Shown here: one piece after another, positions 22,526-36,317 of the stretch
How the letters are laid out: each line of letters starts with the position of its first letter
How positions within the stretch are numbered: position 1 is the stretch's first letter
Assembly (NCBI GenBank): GCA_028023455.1
Contig: JAQFVV010006238.1
Location: 2,364,572-2,428,571 of the forward strand
Reading direction: 5' to 3'
Length of the DNA stretch: 64,000 bases
Source of the DNA: Epiperipatus broadwayi
Taxonomy: Eukaryota > Onychophora > Udeonychophora > Euonychophora > Peripatidae
Translations under genes and position numbers: made by a program
Notes under the pieces: generated by a model
Told to the model about the DNA's origin: nothing
The model's input: only the letters and a program-made list of their open reading frames with translations
The model's database searches: none

Positions 22526-22712
22526 AAAAGTTAACAGGAATTTATAATCTATTTATTGATATTTTTTTAATATTAACAAGGAATACATATTTGTTAACAT
22601 TGTAGAAAAACTACGCTTCTTAAAATGTATAATAAAAAAACATGGCTGCCAACCTTAGTGTCTGAAATTATCCATAATCAATCTTGGTGTCCGGACTAAT
22701 CCTTAAGTACTT
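22526..22712 (-). repeat. Right terminal inverted repeat of the Merlin element
   Basis: The reverse complement begins aagtacttaaggattag and runs through ggttggcagccatgttttt to cctgttaactt, pairing with 10419-10586. It ends directly at the 9-bp target copy. Confidence 0.8.
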
Positions 22713-22721
22713 TTAATTATT

Positions 22722-23345
22722 GGGAAATTTTTCAAATTAACCTAAACTTGATAATAAGTATAACAGGTTGATGTGTTAATTATGACATTGTGTTGATTTT
22801 TAACATATGTGCATTGTTACAAGATTTAGTACCTGGTATAATATGAAACCAAAAATTAACAACTAAAAATAAATGGTATCTGATAGTATTCACCATCATA
22901 ACTCACATTGAGTAGTCAAATCTAACAAGATGTTAGTTGGCTAAATAGTAGTTTGCAGGCATATTATAATGATAATCAAACAAAGCACACTGCAAAAATT
23001 ATTCCATCACAAGATCTTTGTCCGAGTACTAGTTACATTTCCAGAAGCATCATATTACCCAGATTGTTGATAAAAGATTTGATCTGCATGAAACTGGAGG
23101 TATTTAATTCTGGTAATGGTATTGGTGCTGGAATTTGACAGATGGGGAATGTATTGTGATGATCATAAACTGAGTCATGACACTAATATAAATTTAAATC
23201 CTTAAATAGTATAAGAAGTATGCAGGGTTTAAGTTTAAAAAATAAATTAAAAATAAAGATTTTCATGTATTCGATGCATTATAGTCACAACAGGATGAAT
23301 GAATGTAGATAAACTAAGTAAACATCCATTTATTACATAGAAAGG
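22722..23345. other. No gene seen
   Basis: AT-rich. A 61-codon open frame at 22953-23138 has no family signature. Confidence 0.45.
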
Positions 23346-26030
23346 TGCCCCCCATATATATCTTGAAACAGTCGGATCTGAGTTCGAACCTAGCTTCATG
23401 ACATCTAGCCGTAAGCCCACTTCAAACCTTAGTACTAACCTTAAATTTCTGATGCAATGGAGTTTTATACGTTCAATCCACGCTAATTTCCATAAAGAAT
23501 AACTTATTTCATAAATGCGTATTAAAATTAATTAGTTTCATATTTAAATTGATCAATTCTATTAAAATTCATGATAGAATTATTCATGAATTTATATATT
23601 ATAATTGCGTTGATTGTGCGTATATATATATGTAAATTTTAAATATATATAATTGTTCGAAAGTTTCATTGCGACGGGAATGTTTGATTTTATTTTTAAA
23701 TAATTTGCTAAAGTTTTATTGATTAAAAGCTACATTCTTTCGATAAGCTTTCAGATTTTCCCTTTCCAAAAACAACAGTTAAAGTTTTATTAATTAGAAA
23801 AAAGATAAGGATTTCCTAATTAAAATCATTTTCTGATTTTAAAAATTCCTTTTCTAATTAGAAAATGAATTCAAGTTAATGAGCTTGAAAGTCTTATCGA
23901 AGGAATGTATCTAAAAACAACCAGTAAATCTAAAAACATTGATAATGAAAGAAGCACTAGCCTGAAGGCATCAGATGATATATATATATATATAGCTCTG
24001 AAAAGTTTGGAGGAAGAGAGAAGCCATCTTTGTTGTAGAGAAGTGCAGTCAACTCTGTGCATTTTTAAATTATAAAATTAAATAGTGTTTCGATCATGGT
24101 GAAGGGCTAAAACATCAGGAATCTGGCTATTGTTCCTGAAATCCCCTAAAAATCTTCATTGGTGCTGCTGAATCTTTTCCGGACCAATCATGCTGCTAAA
24201 ATTGTGAAAATTCATTAAAATACTGTTCAAGTAATTGACCAAATGGTGCCTACGTTTTCCTTACCCGGATGTGTAACCTAAGGGAACAAGCCCCGGAAGA
24301 AATGGGTAATATATTTCCATAATGAACCTTAAACTATCTGGCCAGTTTCCGAACTTTACACTCCCTTTAAGAGATCTTATTTATAAATGTAATAATCTGT
24401 GTAACACCTTTTATTTATGCTATTCTAAAATATATAAATTCTCTCAATCTCTAGTCTTTAAATTTAACTTTCTCCTTTCTTACAATGGCGATTCATTTAT
24501 TTTATTATGTATATTTATTGAGTAAATTTATTAATGTTGTTATTTTAATTATATGCCAATAATCCTTCAACTCGATGATCTTCTTCGTTTCCTTTGCCTT
24601 ATATAAGTAATATAAGATTAATACTGATAGTTAATTCTCACCCATTAGAACTAAATTTATAAGTTCTATCAATCATCGAGTCGAAAGAAATTATTACGTG
24701 TTTACTATTTTATAATTGGCTAATAATAAATTATTAGCTCTGTTTCTAATCTATGCCACCACTATTCCCTCGTTTCACTAATATTTATTTATTTATTCAT
24801 ATATAATCTTAAAATGTTTTTTGCAAAGGGCCGATAAAGGAATCAAATAAATATATTCTCATTCAACTTGGTTATTTTCTATTAAGATTCAGGAAGGGCA
24901 CGATGATTGGGGCATCATTAATATGATTTACAAATACTTTAAAATAATGTTAGTTAAAAGCTCATTTGACTTTAATTCATTTGATCAAGTCATCACGTAG
25001 AGCATTCTATAATTGGGTTTTAGTTCTCAAACGGTGACTAGTAAGTCATCATCTTCAACGTTGCTGACGTAGGGCAATCTTCCGCTCCGTTAGGCTGGTC
25101 GGTGATAATATTTCTGTTATTTTAAATTATCGAGGAAGAAAGCACTTCCTCTCCTGTTCATATTAGTCAAAGGGCATAAGACTTGTCAGATGCAAGCCAC
25201 CATAGGACTTTGATTATCGACTAGCCATCGTCTTTCAATTTCACTTTATAGCTCGTAATTCGTCGGCACTGTTACCTCTCTGTTCCAGTAAAGCCCGCTC
25301 TGATGCTCATAATTCATGATGAAGTGATTTAAATTAAAGTCCAACAAATTCTCCGTTATATCTCAAAATAAGTTTTCTAATAAAGATTAAAGTTATGTCC
25401 TAAAATACGTATCTTGCTCTTCGTGAATGGATTTGCGAATGTGAAAATAAATGTCACATTCTGTTGTATAAAATTAAAGTAATAAATTCCTTTACTAATG
25501 AATACCTTTATCTGCCTTTTATTTCTTGTGGGTGGGGGGGCATAGACATAGACTTTCAAATATTGTGTAATACTTGTTGGCATATAACAAGGACCGCCAC
25601 TCTTATTATTATTAAAATTCTGTTAAAGGCTAGAGGTAATTAATATAATCATTATTTAAAATTCAAACAAAACAAATTATTAATATTAAATATTTTCTAA
25701 ACACACTTGGTTTCTTAGTGCTTAATTCCTTCATAATTATTTTAATGTTAATACTCGCTGTCTGTGTTGGAAACCCGAACATATACATATGATTCGACTT
25801 AAAATTATTTTAGTTAGTTTATTATCAGATATTATTGTCAGTTCAGGGGTCTCTGATCCTCACCAACCGCTGAGCTAGTTTCTTGGCGCATAGCACTGTG
25901 CCGTCGATTTAGATTTCTACTAATCTGAGCTGGTGAGTTGGGTTTGAATTCAGTTTTGGTTCAGCTGAGTTTTGATCCGACTTGTAGTTTAGGTGGTGGT
26001 TTTTCGACTGGTACAATATTTCAAATCTTT
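23346..26030. other. Region with noticeably more CpG than its surroundings; no gene identified
   Basis: CpG-containing words are common here (gttcgaacc, gcgacggga, catcgtctttc, ttcgtcggcac, gtgccgtcgattt), unlike the flanks. A ggatctgagttcgaaccta segment at about 23374 has B-box form. I see no long ORF or splice-framed exon. It could be a young mobile element, a regulatory or undermethylated segment, or a promoter on either strand. Confidence 0.4.
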
Positions 26031-28559
26031 AAATCATCCAGTAAATGGAAATTGTTTCCATGAAATACATATATATTGGGAGAAGTTTGTATAGAAAGCT
26101 TTTATACTGGACTGTAGTTCATGATTTAATAATGTACTAGTGAGGAATGCATTGTACATCATAAAAGTGTGATTTCAAATACTGCACCAGTAAAATAATC
26201 CTTATGAATGGCAAAAAAGTTTTATTCCCTTTCCTGTGTGTTTTTTTTTTAAAACTAAACAGCTATAAACATGTCTAAAATGTTCATATTCTCTCAGAGG
26301 GTAATGTGGCATTTTCTGCAAATAAAAAATATGGTGAATGGTTTCTGATAGGCTCACCCACAACAGCAGTTCTGAAAGATTATTGAATTTGTAAAGATGA
26401 TGCATAAAACAGTTCCATCAGAAAATATAAAATTTGAATCAAATATAAAAGTTAATATTTTACTCCTTGAATGTTTTTATAGTGAAGAATGGTTGTGAAA
26501 CAAATGTTTTATTTCAGGACATGAAAATGCAGCTATTAAATATCTTCTATAATTTATCTTTATATTAAACCCCAAAATGTAGGACATATTATAACCAGTA
26601 AGGAATACAGTTTTTTTATACTTATAATTGTTTTTTTGATGTACTTTCACTCAATCAAATTGTCAAACATTGCTTTGTAATTGTTGCTTGTTTTTTTTTA
26701 ACATTCAACACCTATAATAGTGTCCAAACTGATTTTTTTTATCTGATAAAAGTATTTTTTCATTAAATTTTAGAATTTTGACCAAGGCCAAAACAAAATA
26801 TTCACTACCATCCCCTCTCCTCTTTAATATAAATGGTGACATATTTTTAAAAAAAAAATTTTTTTTTATCATATTGAGGTTTCTTTTCAGCAATTCTATT
26901 AATCAAACAATAGTCACTGTACTTATTTTATCATTAAAGTTTGATTAAACAATTAATTTGGAAATTTAAGTAGTATAATATTTGATCATATTAAAAGTGC
27001 ATTTACTTAATTGTTTAATCTTTTACCAAAATATCTGATATATTTGGTAACTTCATCAATATCTTTTAGAAAGTTCAAGTTTTTTATAAAATACCTTATG
27101 AATAATAATTTATTACTAATTATAAGTACAAATCATTGAAGAAGATTTTATAGGAAAACATCCCTGTACATGCCTTGTAGCAGTAGTTGATTTGAGAGCT
27201 AAAACTTTCTGGATTGAATTCGTAATCTACAACTTTTTATGTTTTGATGTCATGTGGCTCTTGACAAACTAATCATTCAGTTAATTAATAATAATTGCTA
27301 AACATGAATACCAATCATTTCAATTTCAAAACATTCTTCAAATCCAATAATAGAAATTAGCTCAAATCCCATAATAGATGTTGACATTATTGGTATATCT
27401 ATTCATGCTCTGATTCTAGTAAAGTAATTTTTTTTTCTGATGTCATCTTGGGCACAGAACAAGACATTCATTATATTAAATATTTTCATCTGAAAAATAA
27501 GTTAGGTATAATTTTTTTATCAAAAAAAATATATATAAACATGTCAGTAGAGATTAAGGACTCTTTAGCATTAAAGAAAAAGTGATCACTTACAGGTCAT
27601 CCAGTCAGTGGATTTGAAGGCTTGGAAGTTTTCTTCATCTTTGTTTTAATTGCAAATTAAGAATTATTATATATTCATTTGCCATCCAATATTGGATAGT
27701 TTTTCAAATTTTTCAAATATATCTAACCATGATTTGAATTCAAGTTGAATGCACTACAACCATATCACAAGTCTCTTACTAATTTTTATGATATCTCTGT
27801 AATATTTTTATATATGATTAATTGTTAGAATCAAAAATATTAGATTTAACATTTTATTGCATCCTATTGCGTACTGGTTTGTTTAATTTATACACAAAAA
27901 ATGAAAATCCTGCTATCGGATTTATTTGTTGTTACAAAAATTAATTAAAAAGAAGGTATTATAAAATTATTTTTTAATTTAAAAAAGTATATATATATAA
28001 TTCTTAAATGAAATGACCTATATAAAAGCAAATAATTTGCCTGTTTGTGAATTTAACACATCACTTGATAATTTTAGAGACATTTATCAACAGAATATAT
28101 GAACTTCATTTACAAGAGTTAAAAATGTATTGATAATACAAAAAATTATTAAATTCACAAAAGCTTATTAATGATTCAGCTTTATTTCAGCTTATATGTC
28201 TAATTTGACGGTCAGCATTTTTTTTTCTTTCTATATCCACCTTTGATTTTCCAATCATAAATTATTCTATGTATATTGTGCCTGCAATTGTTACTGAATC
28301 TAACTGAATTTGATTGTAAAACTTCTTTTTTCTGTATAGCTTGAATTGATGAAACATGTTATTGATTAAGGTCAACAATTTGATATAAATCAGCTATTTG
28401 TAGGTCATGGTAGTTCTTTTAATATACTGCCTGAGAATGAAAATGAACTATGTCACTTTCTGTTATCCTTGTTCTCAATACTTTTCTGTACTCTATAATG
28501 TTTGTTCTTCTGATCTGAAATGACCCAGTCCACTCATTTTATCAACTCCTAAGATGCAA
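26031..28559. other. No gene seen
   Basis: AT-rich sequence with T and A runs. The short open frames on both strands are low complexity and were not called. Confidence 0.5.
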
Positions 28560-28880
28560 ATATATAAGTGATCCATCTTTATCATATCTAGCTCCAGTTT
28601 TTTGCTTCTCACTAGCAAACTTCCTTATTTTCTATCCATTTCGCATGTGGTCTCCTTTTACAGTCTTTTGTGATCGAGTTTAAGACTTCAACTGTTTATT
28701 TGTTACTATTTTTTTTAACAATATGTTAAGCACAATTCCTTTTCAGTCTCTTAATTTTTTCAATGATGTGAGTACTATCTCTTTCCCATGTCTTTTGTTT
28801 CCTATTCCTTCTTGTTATTTCTAATATATATATTTCCATACTTTGTTGAGTGGTCTGTACTCTTCAAGTCTTCCTATGGC
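28560..28880 (-). pseudogene. LINE 3' fragment, same family as 3923-4311
   Basis: The plus strand carries cgcatgtggtctcctttta, gtttaagacttcaactgttt, aacaatatgttaagcacaat and actttgttgagtggtctg. Each has a counterpart in the same order in 3923-4311. Read on the minus strand this is the same LINE C-terminal region, with stops and frameshifts. It is more diverged than the copy at 3.9 kb. Confidence 0.72.
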
Positions 28881-29264
28881 TATTTAAAACCATGGATAAT
28901 AGCAAATTATATATAAAGAACATTGTGTAGCATATATACACATGTTTTAAACGTGCACACATTAGAATTTTAATGAAAATAATTATTTAAAAAAATGGAA
29001 TAATGTAGTTTAAAGCTTAGTAATGCAATAAGTCAACTGAACAATTACATGACCGACTAAGTGCATTCCAAATGTGCAAGAGGTGGAAATAGCTCACTAA
29101 AAGATTTATGCTAAAACTTATACAATGATGTGAGTTTGTATAGTTACTGAAACCATTAAATGGTCTATGGATCATATTTTGGGGGTTTCTTTTATCATTT
29201 ACTCATAGCACTTGTTATAGAAGTAATAAATCTTATTTTTTTACGCAAGAGAAGTTAGTTGTCC

Positions 29265-29345
29265 TAGTGTGCAATGGTCGAGTAATTCATTCTGGAGTTC
29301 AAGGTCCATAGATGACAGTCCAACTGTCATTACCTGTGTTTGAAC
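29265..29345 (+). repeat. tRNA-like SINE fragment
   Basis: gtcctagtgtgcaatggtcgag...ttctggagttcaaggtccatagat resembles, on the opposite strand, 47990-48095 (ttctggagttcaagatccatggat). Internal promoter boxes are only partly conserved. Confidence 0.45.
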
Positions 29346-30437
29346 TTATAAATTTCAGAACAATAAACCATTTTATTGTTTTATTTACCGTTAGATTTGA
29401 ATATCAATCGTTTTATGAGTATTTCAGAACAACTAAGTAACTTCTGGGCCATAAAATTGTAGATGTATTTTCTCTTCCTGAAGGTAATTTGGAATTATTA
29501 AATAATGACTGTAAGTGATAACACATGATCATCATCTTTGGGTTTTTATCATAGCTTAATATTTCATTTTAATAATTTAGTCTAACATTTCAAATTTAGG
29601 ACTATAACACAATATAATGAAAGCTTTTATCTCGCACACATATATATTAGAAAATTAACCATAAAAGTTAAAGTCATAAACATTCATAAAATTACTTTTG
29701 AAAAAATTGATTTTTTAAAAAATAAAAATAGTAACTTAAATTCTGAATGTCATTTCTTCCATTATTTATTAATAATATCAATAAATAGTCCTAAACGAAG
29801 TTATATATGTATAGATAGATAACTTACTTTCTTTTTCGTGAAAATAACATTAAATATTTTAGGTAATTTGACATTTAAAAGTAAAAAAGAAATTGTAAAG
29901 AAAATCTTAATCAATATGTGTATATGCAGTCTCCCCCCCCCCCTCTTTTTATTTTTTTATACAATATTTCTTTGATTCTTCAAAGAAATTACGTAGTAAC
30001 TTAATTTTCTTTGGGGTTTCTTTCTTTCTTTCTACTAATCAATTAATGTCTTAATAAATTTAGCAAACATTTCTTTAGATAAAAGCAGTTAGATTAAATT
30101 AGTTTTTAGAGTATTGCAAAAAATTTACTTCTAACAAAAAGTTGCTTCTTTATATGTCATCTTTATGCATTTTAATGATGTAAGAGATTCATTAAAATTT
30201 ATCAATATACAATGTCCTTTTCTCTCCCTGGCTGAAAACAAAAACACACAGAGAGAAAGAGCTCTAAGAAAGAATAATTTTAATCTAGTGAATTAAAGGG
30301 AATGAGGTAAAATTCTTAAAACGTTTTGTGAAGGTTTGTGAATTCATAGGCTAAATCAAATAAAAAGTTATTCATTGTTTTTATTAAAGAACTACGGTGA
30401 AAATTTTCTCTCTCCTAGTAAAATGAGCAGAAAGGGA
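29346..30437. other. No gene seen
   Basis: AT-rich with a poly-C run at about 29932-29944 and simple pyrimidine tracts. Confidence 0.5.
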
Positions 30438-30527
30438 TGTTAGCCGAGAGGTATCGCAGCTGCCATGCAAGCAAGTAGTTGGTTGCAGACGGGTGTAGAT
30501 GCTATGACATATGAAAAAAAAAAAAAG
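30438..30527 (+). repeat. tRNA-derived SINE, B-box deleted
   Basis: gttagccgagaggt...gcaagcaagtagttggttgcaga...gatgctatgacatatg followed by an A run. It matches the minus-strand SINE at 60371-60479 but lacks about 20 bases that hold the B-box there. Confidence 0.7.
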
Positions 30528-30646
30528 TTTTTTTGGCATAGCATTTAGTTAAATATTTAAGAAGATTATATTTTATCTTCTAACAAAGCCTATATTGTTT
30601 TTATAATTATATATAAAAAATATACAATAATGCTAAATGGGATTAT

Positions 30647-30828
30647 AAATAATTATTAAAATCAGTCAACACTTATATAATCTCAATAACAATCAATAAT
30701 CTCAATCTGTTGTCAAGGCAACCACCTTTATTGTTAAATGGAGGTTGCCTTGACAACAGATTGGAATTGTTGATTGTTATTGTTACAGGGTTTGTATAAG
30801 TGTTGACTGATTTTAATAATTATATATT
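30647..30828. repeat. Fold-back element with ttgtcaaggcaacc core
   Basis: Left arm 30647-30723 and right arm 30743-30828 are inverted copies (aaatcagtcaacacttata... / ...tataagtgttgactgatttt) with a 19-bp loop. Related core sequence occurs at 38080-38360 and near 40208-40226. Confidence 0.88.
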
Positions 30829-32264
30829 TTGACTGAAATGCAACTGTTAAAATATCAGATTTTGAAGCAAAACCTTTTTGCCTTTTTAACCTTTATATGT
30901 ATAGTAGATTTATTTAAATGTAAATAGCATAAAAGGTAGCTGCTAAATGCATAAGTACAGAATAGTGTAGCATTATTTCATTTGGAGTTCATTAGTTACT
31001 CAAGCTTTCATCAGATGGCTCCAGAGTAGGGTAAAGAGAACTATTGGAAGTATGTGATCAAGCTGAGAAAGTCGTGTGTTGGTATTAGCTGATAAATAGA
31101 AATAGAACTGCAGTTTTCTGCCCTTATTGAACTCTTTTATTAGCACAATTTTTATGGAAATTTAATTTCTCTTATTTATGGATATAATTGTCATACTTAT
31201 TTCTGAAATCATTTAATAGTAATCAGTTATGAACCTCCTGTATTTTGCCCTGAATAGTTTATCACACTGATAGAGTGGTAATCTCAAGAGTTAATGATTC
31301 CTGAATCAACATTGAACCTGTTATTTTAGGTGTTTGGGCAACGCCTGATCTCCTAAATGATTTTATGCCAGAGAATAGGATAAATATATATCATTGTTAT
31401 ATTGATAGAACTACGATACAGATGAAATGCAGATATTTCATTTATTTTGTTATTAATTTTTTGATTCAAATATGTAGTCTAGGATTTATTTTTTAGTTCT
31501 ATTTTTGTAAAATATCTATTACTAAATAATAATTATGCTACTATAGTAATTATTGAGATATCAAACTCTAATGTTCTATGATTATGTAAGATCTTACTTT
31601 TGGAATCTGATTAAAATTGTATATGTATTAAGAATCTTTTTAGCATTATGTTTATTGCTATAAATAATCTTACTAAATTGATAATTGTTTATTTTCAAGA
31701 GAATTGTTTTTCTTTAGTCACTTCTTTCGATGAAAATGGATAAATTGTTTTATCATAGCATGTTATTAATTGTATATTATTAATATGTCAGTTGAATATT
31801 AATATCAACTTATAATGAACTTATCAGTGTGAATGTAAAATATTAGTTTTAATAAATGGCATCTGTTTTGAAAAACTCAAGTTATGTTTTTAACCTTTTT
31901 AGTCACTTCCACAGTCTTTTGGAATGTAGCTTCCAGTCAAATTTTGTCAGTCATGAAGTTACTCATGATGGCATTTGACTCGTCTATGCACTGATGCTTT
32001 TTTTTAAATTTTGCATTGAATAATTTCAATAGAATGGTAATGAATTCATATTTTTGTTTTTATTTCTGTTCCTAGATGTCAGGAAATATTTTCAGATAAG
32101 GAAGTTTTATAATCCAAAGAACATTCAATTTATGTTTATAAAGGAAAATATCATTTCTGAAAAATTTTTTTGTCTCAAAATGTTTTCTTATTTTGAAAGA
32201 TGTTTTTATTTGGTAAATATAAACACGTTTATTTTTTGTAATTATATCATGTAATTCAAAAAAT
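30829..32264. other. No gene seen
   Basis: AT-rich. A gatagagtggtaatctcaag segment near 31267 may be a degenerate SINE head but is too weak to call. Confidence 0.5.
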
Positions 32265-32606
32265 ACATACATGCAACATGTATACTAAGAAAAGATTGTT
32301 TAATATTTTAAAATAACAATGTTAAATATATTAACATAGTGTTCTGAGCCTGCTTTCGACTAACTTATAGACATACTCTTAGCTATAGTTATCCAAGAGG
32401 ATTGTGAGATTTATAGAAAATCACAAAAATGGTGATTTACATAAAATTTAATTTGATTATGAGATGTAAATAAATCTCTCAATCTTCTCAGATAATTATA
32501 ACTATGAATATTATTACTAGTTAACATGGTCAGCATATGTTGATATATATATATATTGTTATTTTAAAGTATTAAACAAGCTTTTCTTAGTATACATGTT
32601 GTAGGT
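32265..32606. repeat. Fold-back element, arms about 170 bp
   Basis: caacatgtatactaagaaaa at 32274 pairs with ttttcttagtatacatgttg near 32583, and attttaaaataacaat pairs with attgttattttaaagt. The inner parts (tagctatagttatc / gataattataacta) continue the pairing. No coding content. Confidence 0.8.
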
Positions 32607-32815
32607 ATTTGACCCAGACTTTCAATCCCCCTTTAGTCATTTACTATCTTCTACAACTGATATACTTGACTACGTACATGTGAAAAAGATAAATGATCTC
32701 CAATATACATTTATTGGAGCTCATTTATCTTTTTCCCATTATGTGTATTGGTTGTATAAGATAGAGTGAATGGGTAAAGGGAGCTTAAGTCTGGATTCAA
32801 ATTCACTCTAATTAT
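32607..32815. repeat. Inverted pair of tRNA-like repeat heads
   Basis: Left half: gacccagactttcaatcccc...gatatacttgactacgtacatgtgaaaaagataaatgatctccaata. Right half: its inverted relative, tggagctcatttatctttttccc...ggttgtataagata...gcttaagtctggattcaa. Same repeat family as 36740-37155 and 45586-47100. Confidence 0.7.
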
Positions 32816-33999
32816 ATCTAACTTAAGTATATATTCTATAATTGTATTTAAATGTTGTATGTATGCATTTTTTTAATTACATTTTTTAGAGAAAAGTTTT
32901 AAAAGTTTGGAATTAAATTATACCATGTTTATAAAAGGATTTAAACTTATATTGTGGGAAATAAGAAAAATAATTATATCATTGTAACTATTATAAAATG
33001 TTAAAACTTTTATTAAAAAATAAACTTATTATTTTTAATATTTTTTCATTATTTTAGTTATTTCTAAACTTAATTCTAATAATAATTATGCTAAAAAATA
33101 ATTTTAGTTTGCCACAACTCTATTTATACCTAAGGGGTGTAAAATTAAAATTTGCAATATTAGCTTTAATTTTAGTTTATTTTTTTTATAAATTGATTGT
33201 TACATAAAAGTAGGTTACAATAGATAACTCTAAAATAGATATGGAATAAAATGTTTCCTAAATGACCACATATCATTTACATTATTAAATCATAGTAATT
33301 ATTCTCTTTTATTCTCTAAAGTATGGAATAAATGAATGCAAATTAATTATCAACTGTTTATTACATTTATAGTATCTGATTATGATAGTTTTTATGAACA
33401 CATTAAGTTTCACATTGACTAATTTGTGAAATCAGTGGTAATTATAATGATTTTTGGTGGTAAAATTAGAAATATTTTATTTACTGGAAGCTATTTTATG
33501 AAGTTGAATATTTGATATATTCTCTATATTTCAGGCCATGAAGGTATTTACTGTAAATTATTTGTGGTAATCTTATTTAAAATCTTAATGATGATGTATC
33601 TTTTATTGTTGGTATTGATTTCACTGCTTTTTTTCTTTTCTCAGCTCAAAAGTTAGTGGGCTACATATCATAATTCAAGTGATATCTTTGTGGCCTGTTT
33701 ATTGACATTGTAATAGATTTTTTCTACTTTAGTATCTTCTTTTCCCTTAGCCTATTTGTTTTAGTTTTCCAAAACATTTTATTTTCTAAAAATAAAGAAC
33801 ACCATTTTTTTTTTTTTTTTTGGTTGCCAAATAAGGCTATCTACCATTTTTCTTTCTTTTTTTTAAATTTTTTCTACAATGCTTGTTAATTTTTAAGTTA
33901 TTTTCAGTAATTTTTCGTTTTCATTATATCTTTTCATAGGAGTTCACTTATTTTGTACTAGTATTATATTTCATAAAATTGGAGCAAACAAATAAAATA
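32816..33999. other. No gene seen
   Basis: AT-rich with a poly-T run near 33806-33821. No coding signal. Confidence 0.5.
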
Positions 34000-34873
34000 C
34001 ACCTGGGTCTCTTTTACGCGGACTTATTTAACACGATTTTGAAGTTATGCGATTCGTGTTTCACCGGAAGTCGATTTCCGATAATGCTCTATTACTTTAA
34101 AGAATAAATTTCACGCACTTACATTATATTGAAAGTAATAGCACATTATTGGAATTTGACTTTCATCTTAGTAATTTCAATATTTTCAGTGCTTTATAAT
34201 AGTAAGATTTTATGCACTAATGAAATTAAAATCATGATTTCCACATTTTATGTATACACATATTAAATTTTACAAGATTATAATGTAAATTTGTTCAAAC
34301 ATTGTGCGTGTTAATTTTGCATTTTAAATCACATTCTGTTTTTGCTTTTTAAAAAAGAACATAATCAATTATTATTTTCTTATTAATGACACTAATCATT
34401 AACGTGCTCTTAAATTCCAACGAGAGCTAAATGGTTGTATGTCTGGATATCACGAGCTTCATAAACAATTAATAAAATCATCGTCTCAAAGATTAATTAC
34501 TAATTACGTTATCACCAGAAAATCATAATAATTAAGACGTGTATAAAAAAATATAAATTACTGTACTGTAAATTATGCATAAAAATATATTATTTTGAAT
34601 AAAATTAAATATTATAGTTAAAAAAAGTTTGTCTTGTATCAATTTTTTTCAAATTTGAAATTTTTTATTAGTCATATTTTATTTTTATTTTTTTTTTTTT
34701 TTTTGCGTGAATTTTAAAGTAATTTTACATTGGTGCTTTGCTTTTATGTGAATTTTGAAAAATCACAGACCGCATCCCCCCTTTTTCAATGTAAGTTACG
34801 TCTATTTTTGCACAATTTCGTTTGTGCGTGTTTTCTGAAGAACCTATCTATCGCGTAAAACAAGACCCACGTG
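34000..34873. mobile_element. Short non-autonomous DNA transposon, possibly pogo/Tigger-like
   Basis: The ends are imperfect inverted repeats: cacctgggtctcttttacgc at 34000, and the complement of cgcgtaaaacaagacccacg ending at 34873. TA lies on both sides (33998-33999 and 34874-34875), as for TA-inserting Tc1/mariner/pogo elements. The tacgcgga-type motif near the end recalls Tigger-derived short elements. No transposase is encoded in the 874 bp. CpG is retained near both ends. Confidence 0.6.
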
Positions 34874-34974
34874 TATCCCATTATTTCAACTTACTCATTG
34901 CTAATTCACTAGCATATTTTTTCCCTTCACACTTCTAGGTCATTTGTTGTATGCTTTACTAAGTAATAGTTGCC

Positions 34975-35310
34975 AGATGATAGTGCCTAATAAATCCCTT
35001 TCCAGTTTTTATATTGATTCTGACCACAGGATAAAGGTGCCTTAAGGATACCATAATATATAGATAGTGAAATGGTTTCATATCTATATGACTATGCAAG
35101 TAAGGTGGCTTAGATTGAAAACATTTTTCAATTTGTATCTGATAACTTGAATGCTAAAAGTAGAAATAAAGGATGACTATTAGAAGGAGAGTGTAGTATA
35201 TTGTAAAAGTTCACTTGTACTGTTGAAAGCCATAAGCTTGAAACTAGCTGGTAATATTGTTTATGACTAGATAGGGATCATCTGGCTTCTATTAGTTACT
35301 AAACCTTACA
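34975..35310. repeat. Diverged relative of the 5.7-kb fold-back element
   Basis: atatgactatgcaagtaaggtggcttagattgaaaac and later gactagatagggat...tctggcttctattagttact parallel the right arm of 5701-6430. The arms no longer pair well. Confidence 0.55.
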
Positions 35311-35358
35311 ATAGATGCAGAGGTGTGAAGAAAAAATATGTTACTGAAAGATTAGATT

Positions 35359-35882
<524 letters not shown>

Positions 35883-36317
35883 TGTGTTGCAGATCATGAC
35901 AGGTTGTTTTCCTAATAGTTTCATTTAGTTACACTGAAGTGATTTTTTTTATATCACTTAACAGAAAATTGCCACTATAATTTATTTCTGCATCTGCTAT
36001 TCTACCATCTGATTATAAATTCTACAGGGAAAATAAGACAACTTTTTTTTCCACAGTTCAATTCTTAAGTAGGTATGTATTCTCAAATACATATGTCAAT
36101 TCTTTATGATGGTTTATCTGATTGTAAACAAATCTCTTTAAGTAAATACTTTATTGTTTGGAATTTATGTTTGAACACCAGAAATGACAGAGCTTTGGTC
36201 TCTAGAGTTTTCTATTTTACCATTGCACTAAGCCATGAAGGCTCCTACAGAAAAAAAAAGAAAATAGAATGAACCACAAAAATTAAACAATGCTATTATC
36301 ATACAATCACTATTCCT

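Larger units (their letters stand above)
10410..22721 (+). mobile_element. Merlin-type DNA transposon, interrupted by a 10.2-kb LTR retroelement
   Basis: Terminal inverted repeats of about 170-187 bp (10419-10586 and 22526-22712) are flanked by identical 9-bp direct repeats, ttaattatt, at 10410-10418 and 22713-22721. Merlin elements are known to make 8-9 bp target duplications. A decayed ISXO2/IS1016-like transposase lies inside at 21480-22262. Removing the LTR element and the gap leaves about 1.5 kb, a normal size for Merlin. The LTR element appears to have jumped into a TA microsatellite inside this transposon. The 9-bp duplication is AT-rich, so it is supportive rather than decisive. Confidence 0.8.
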
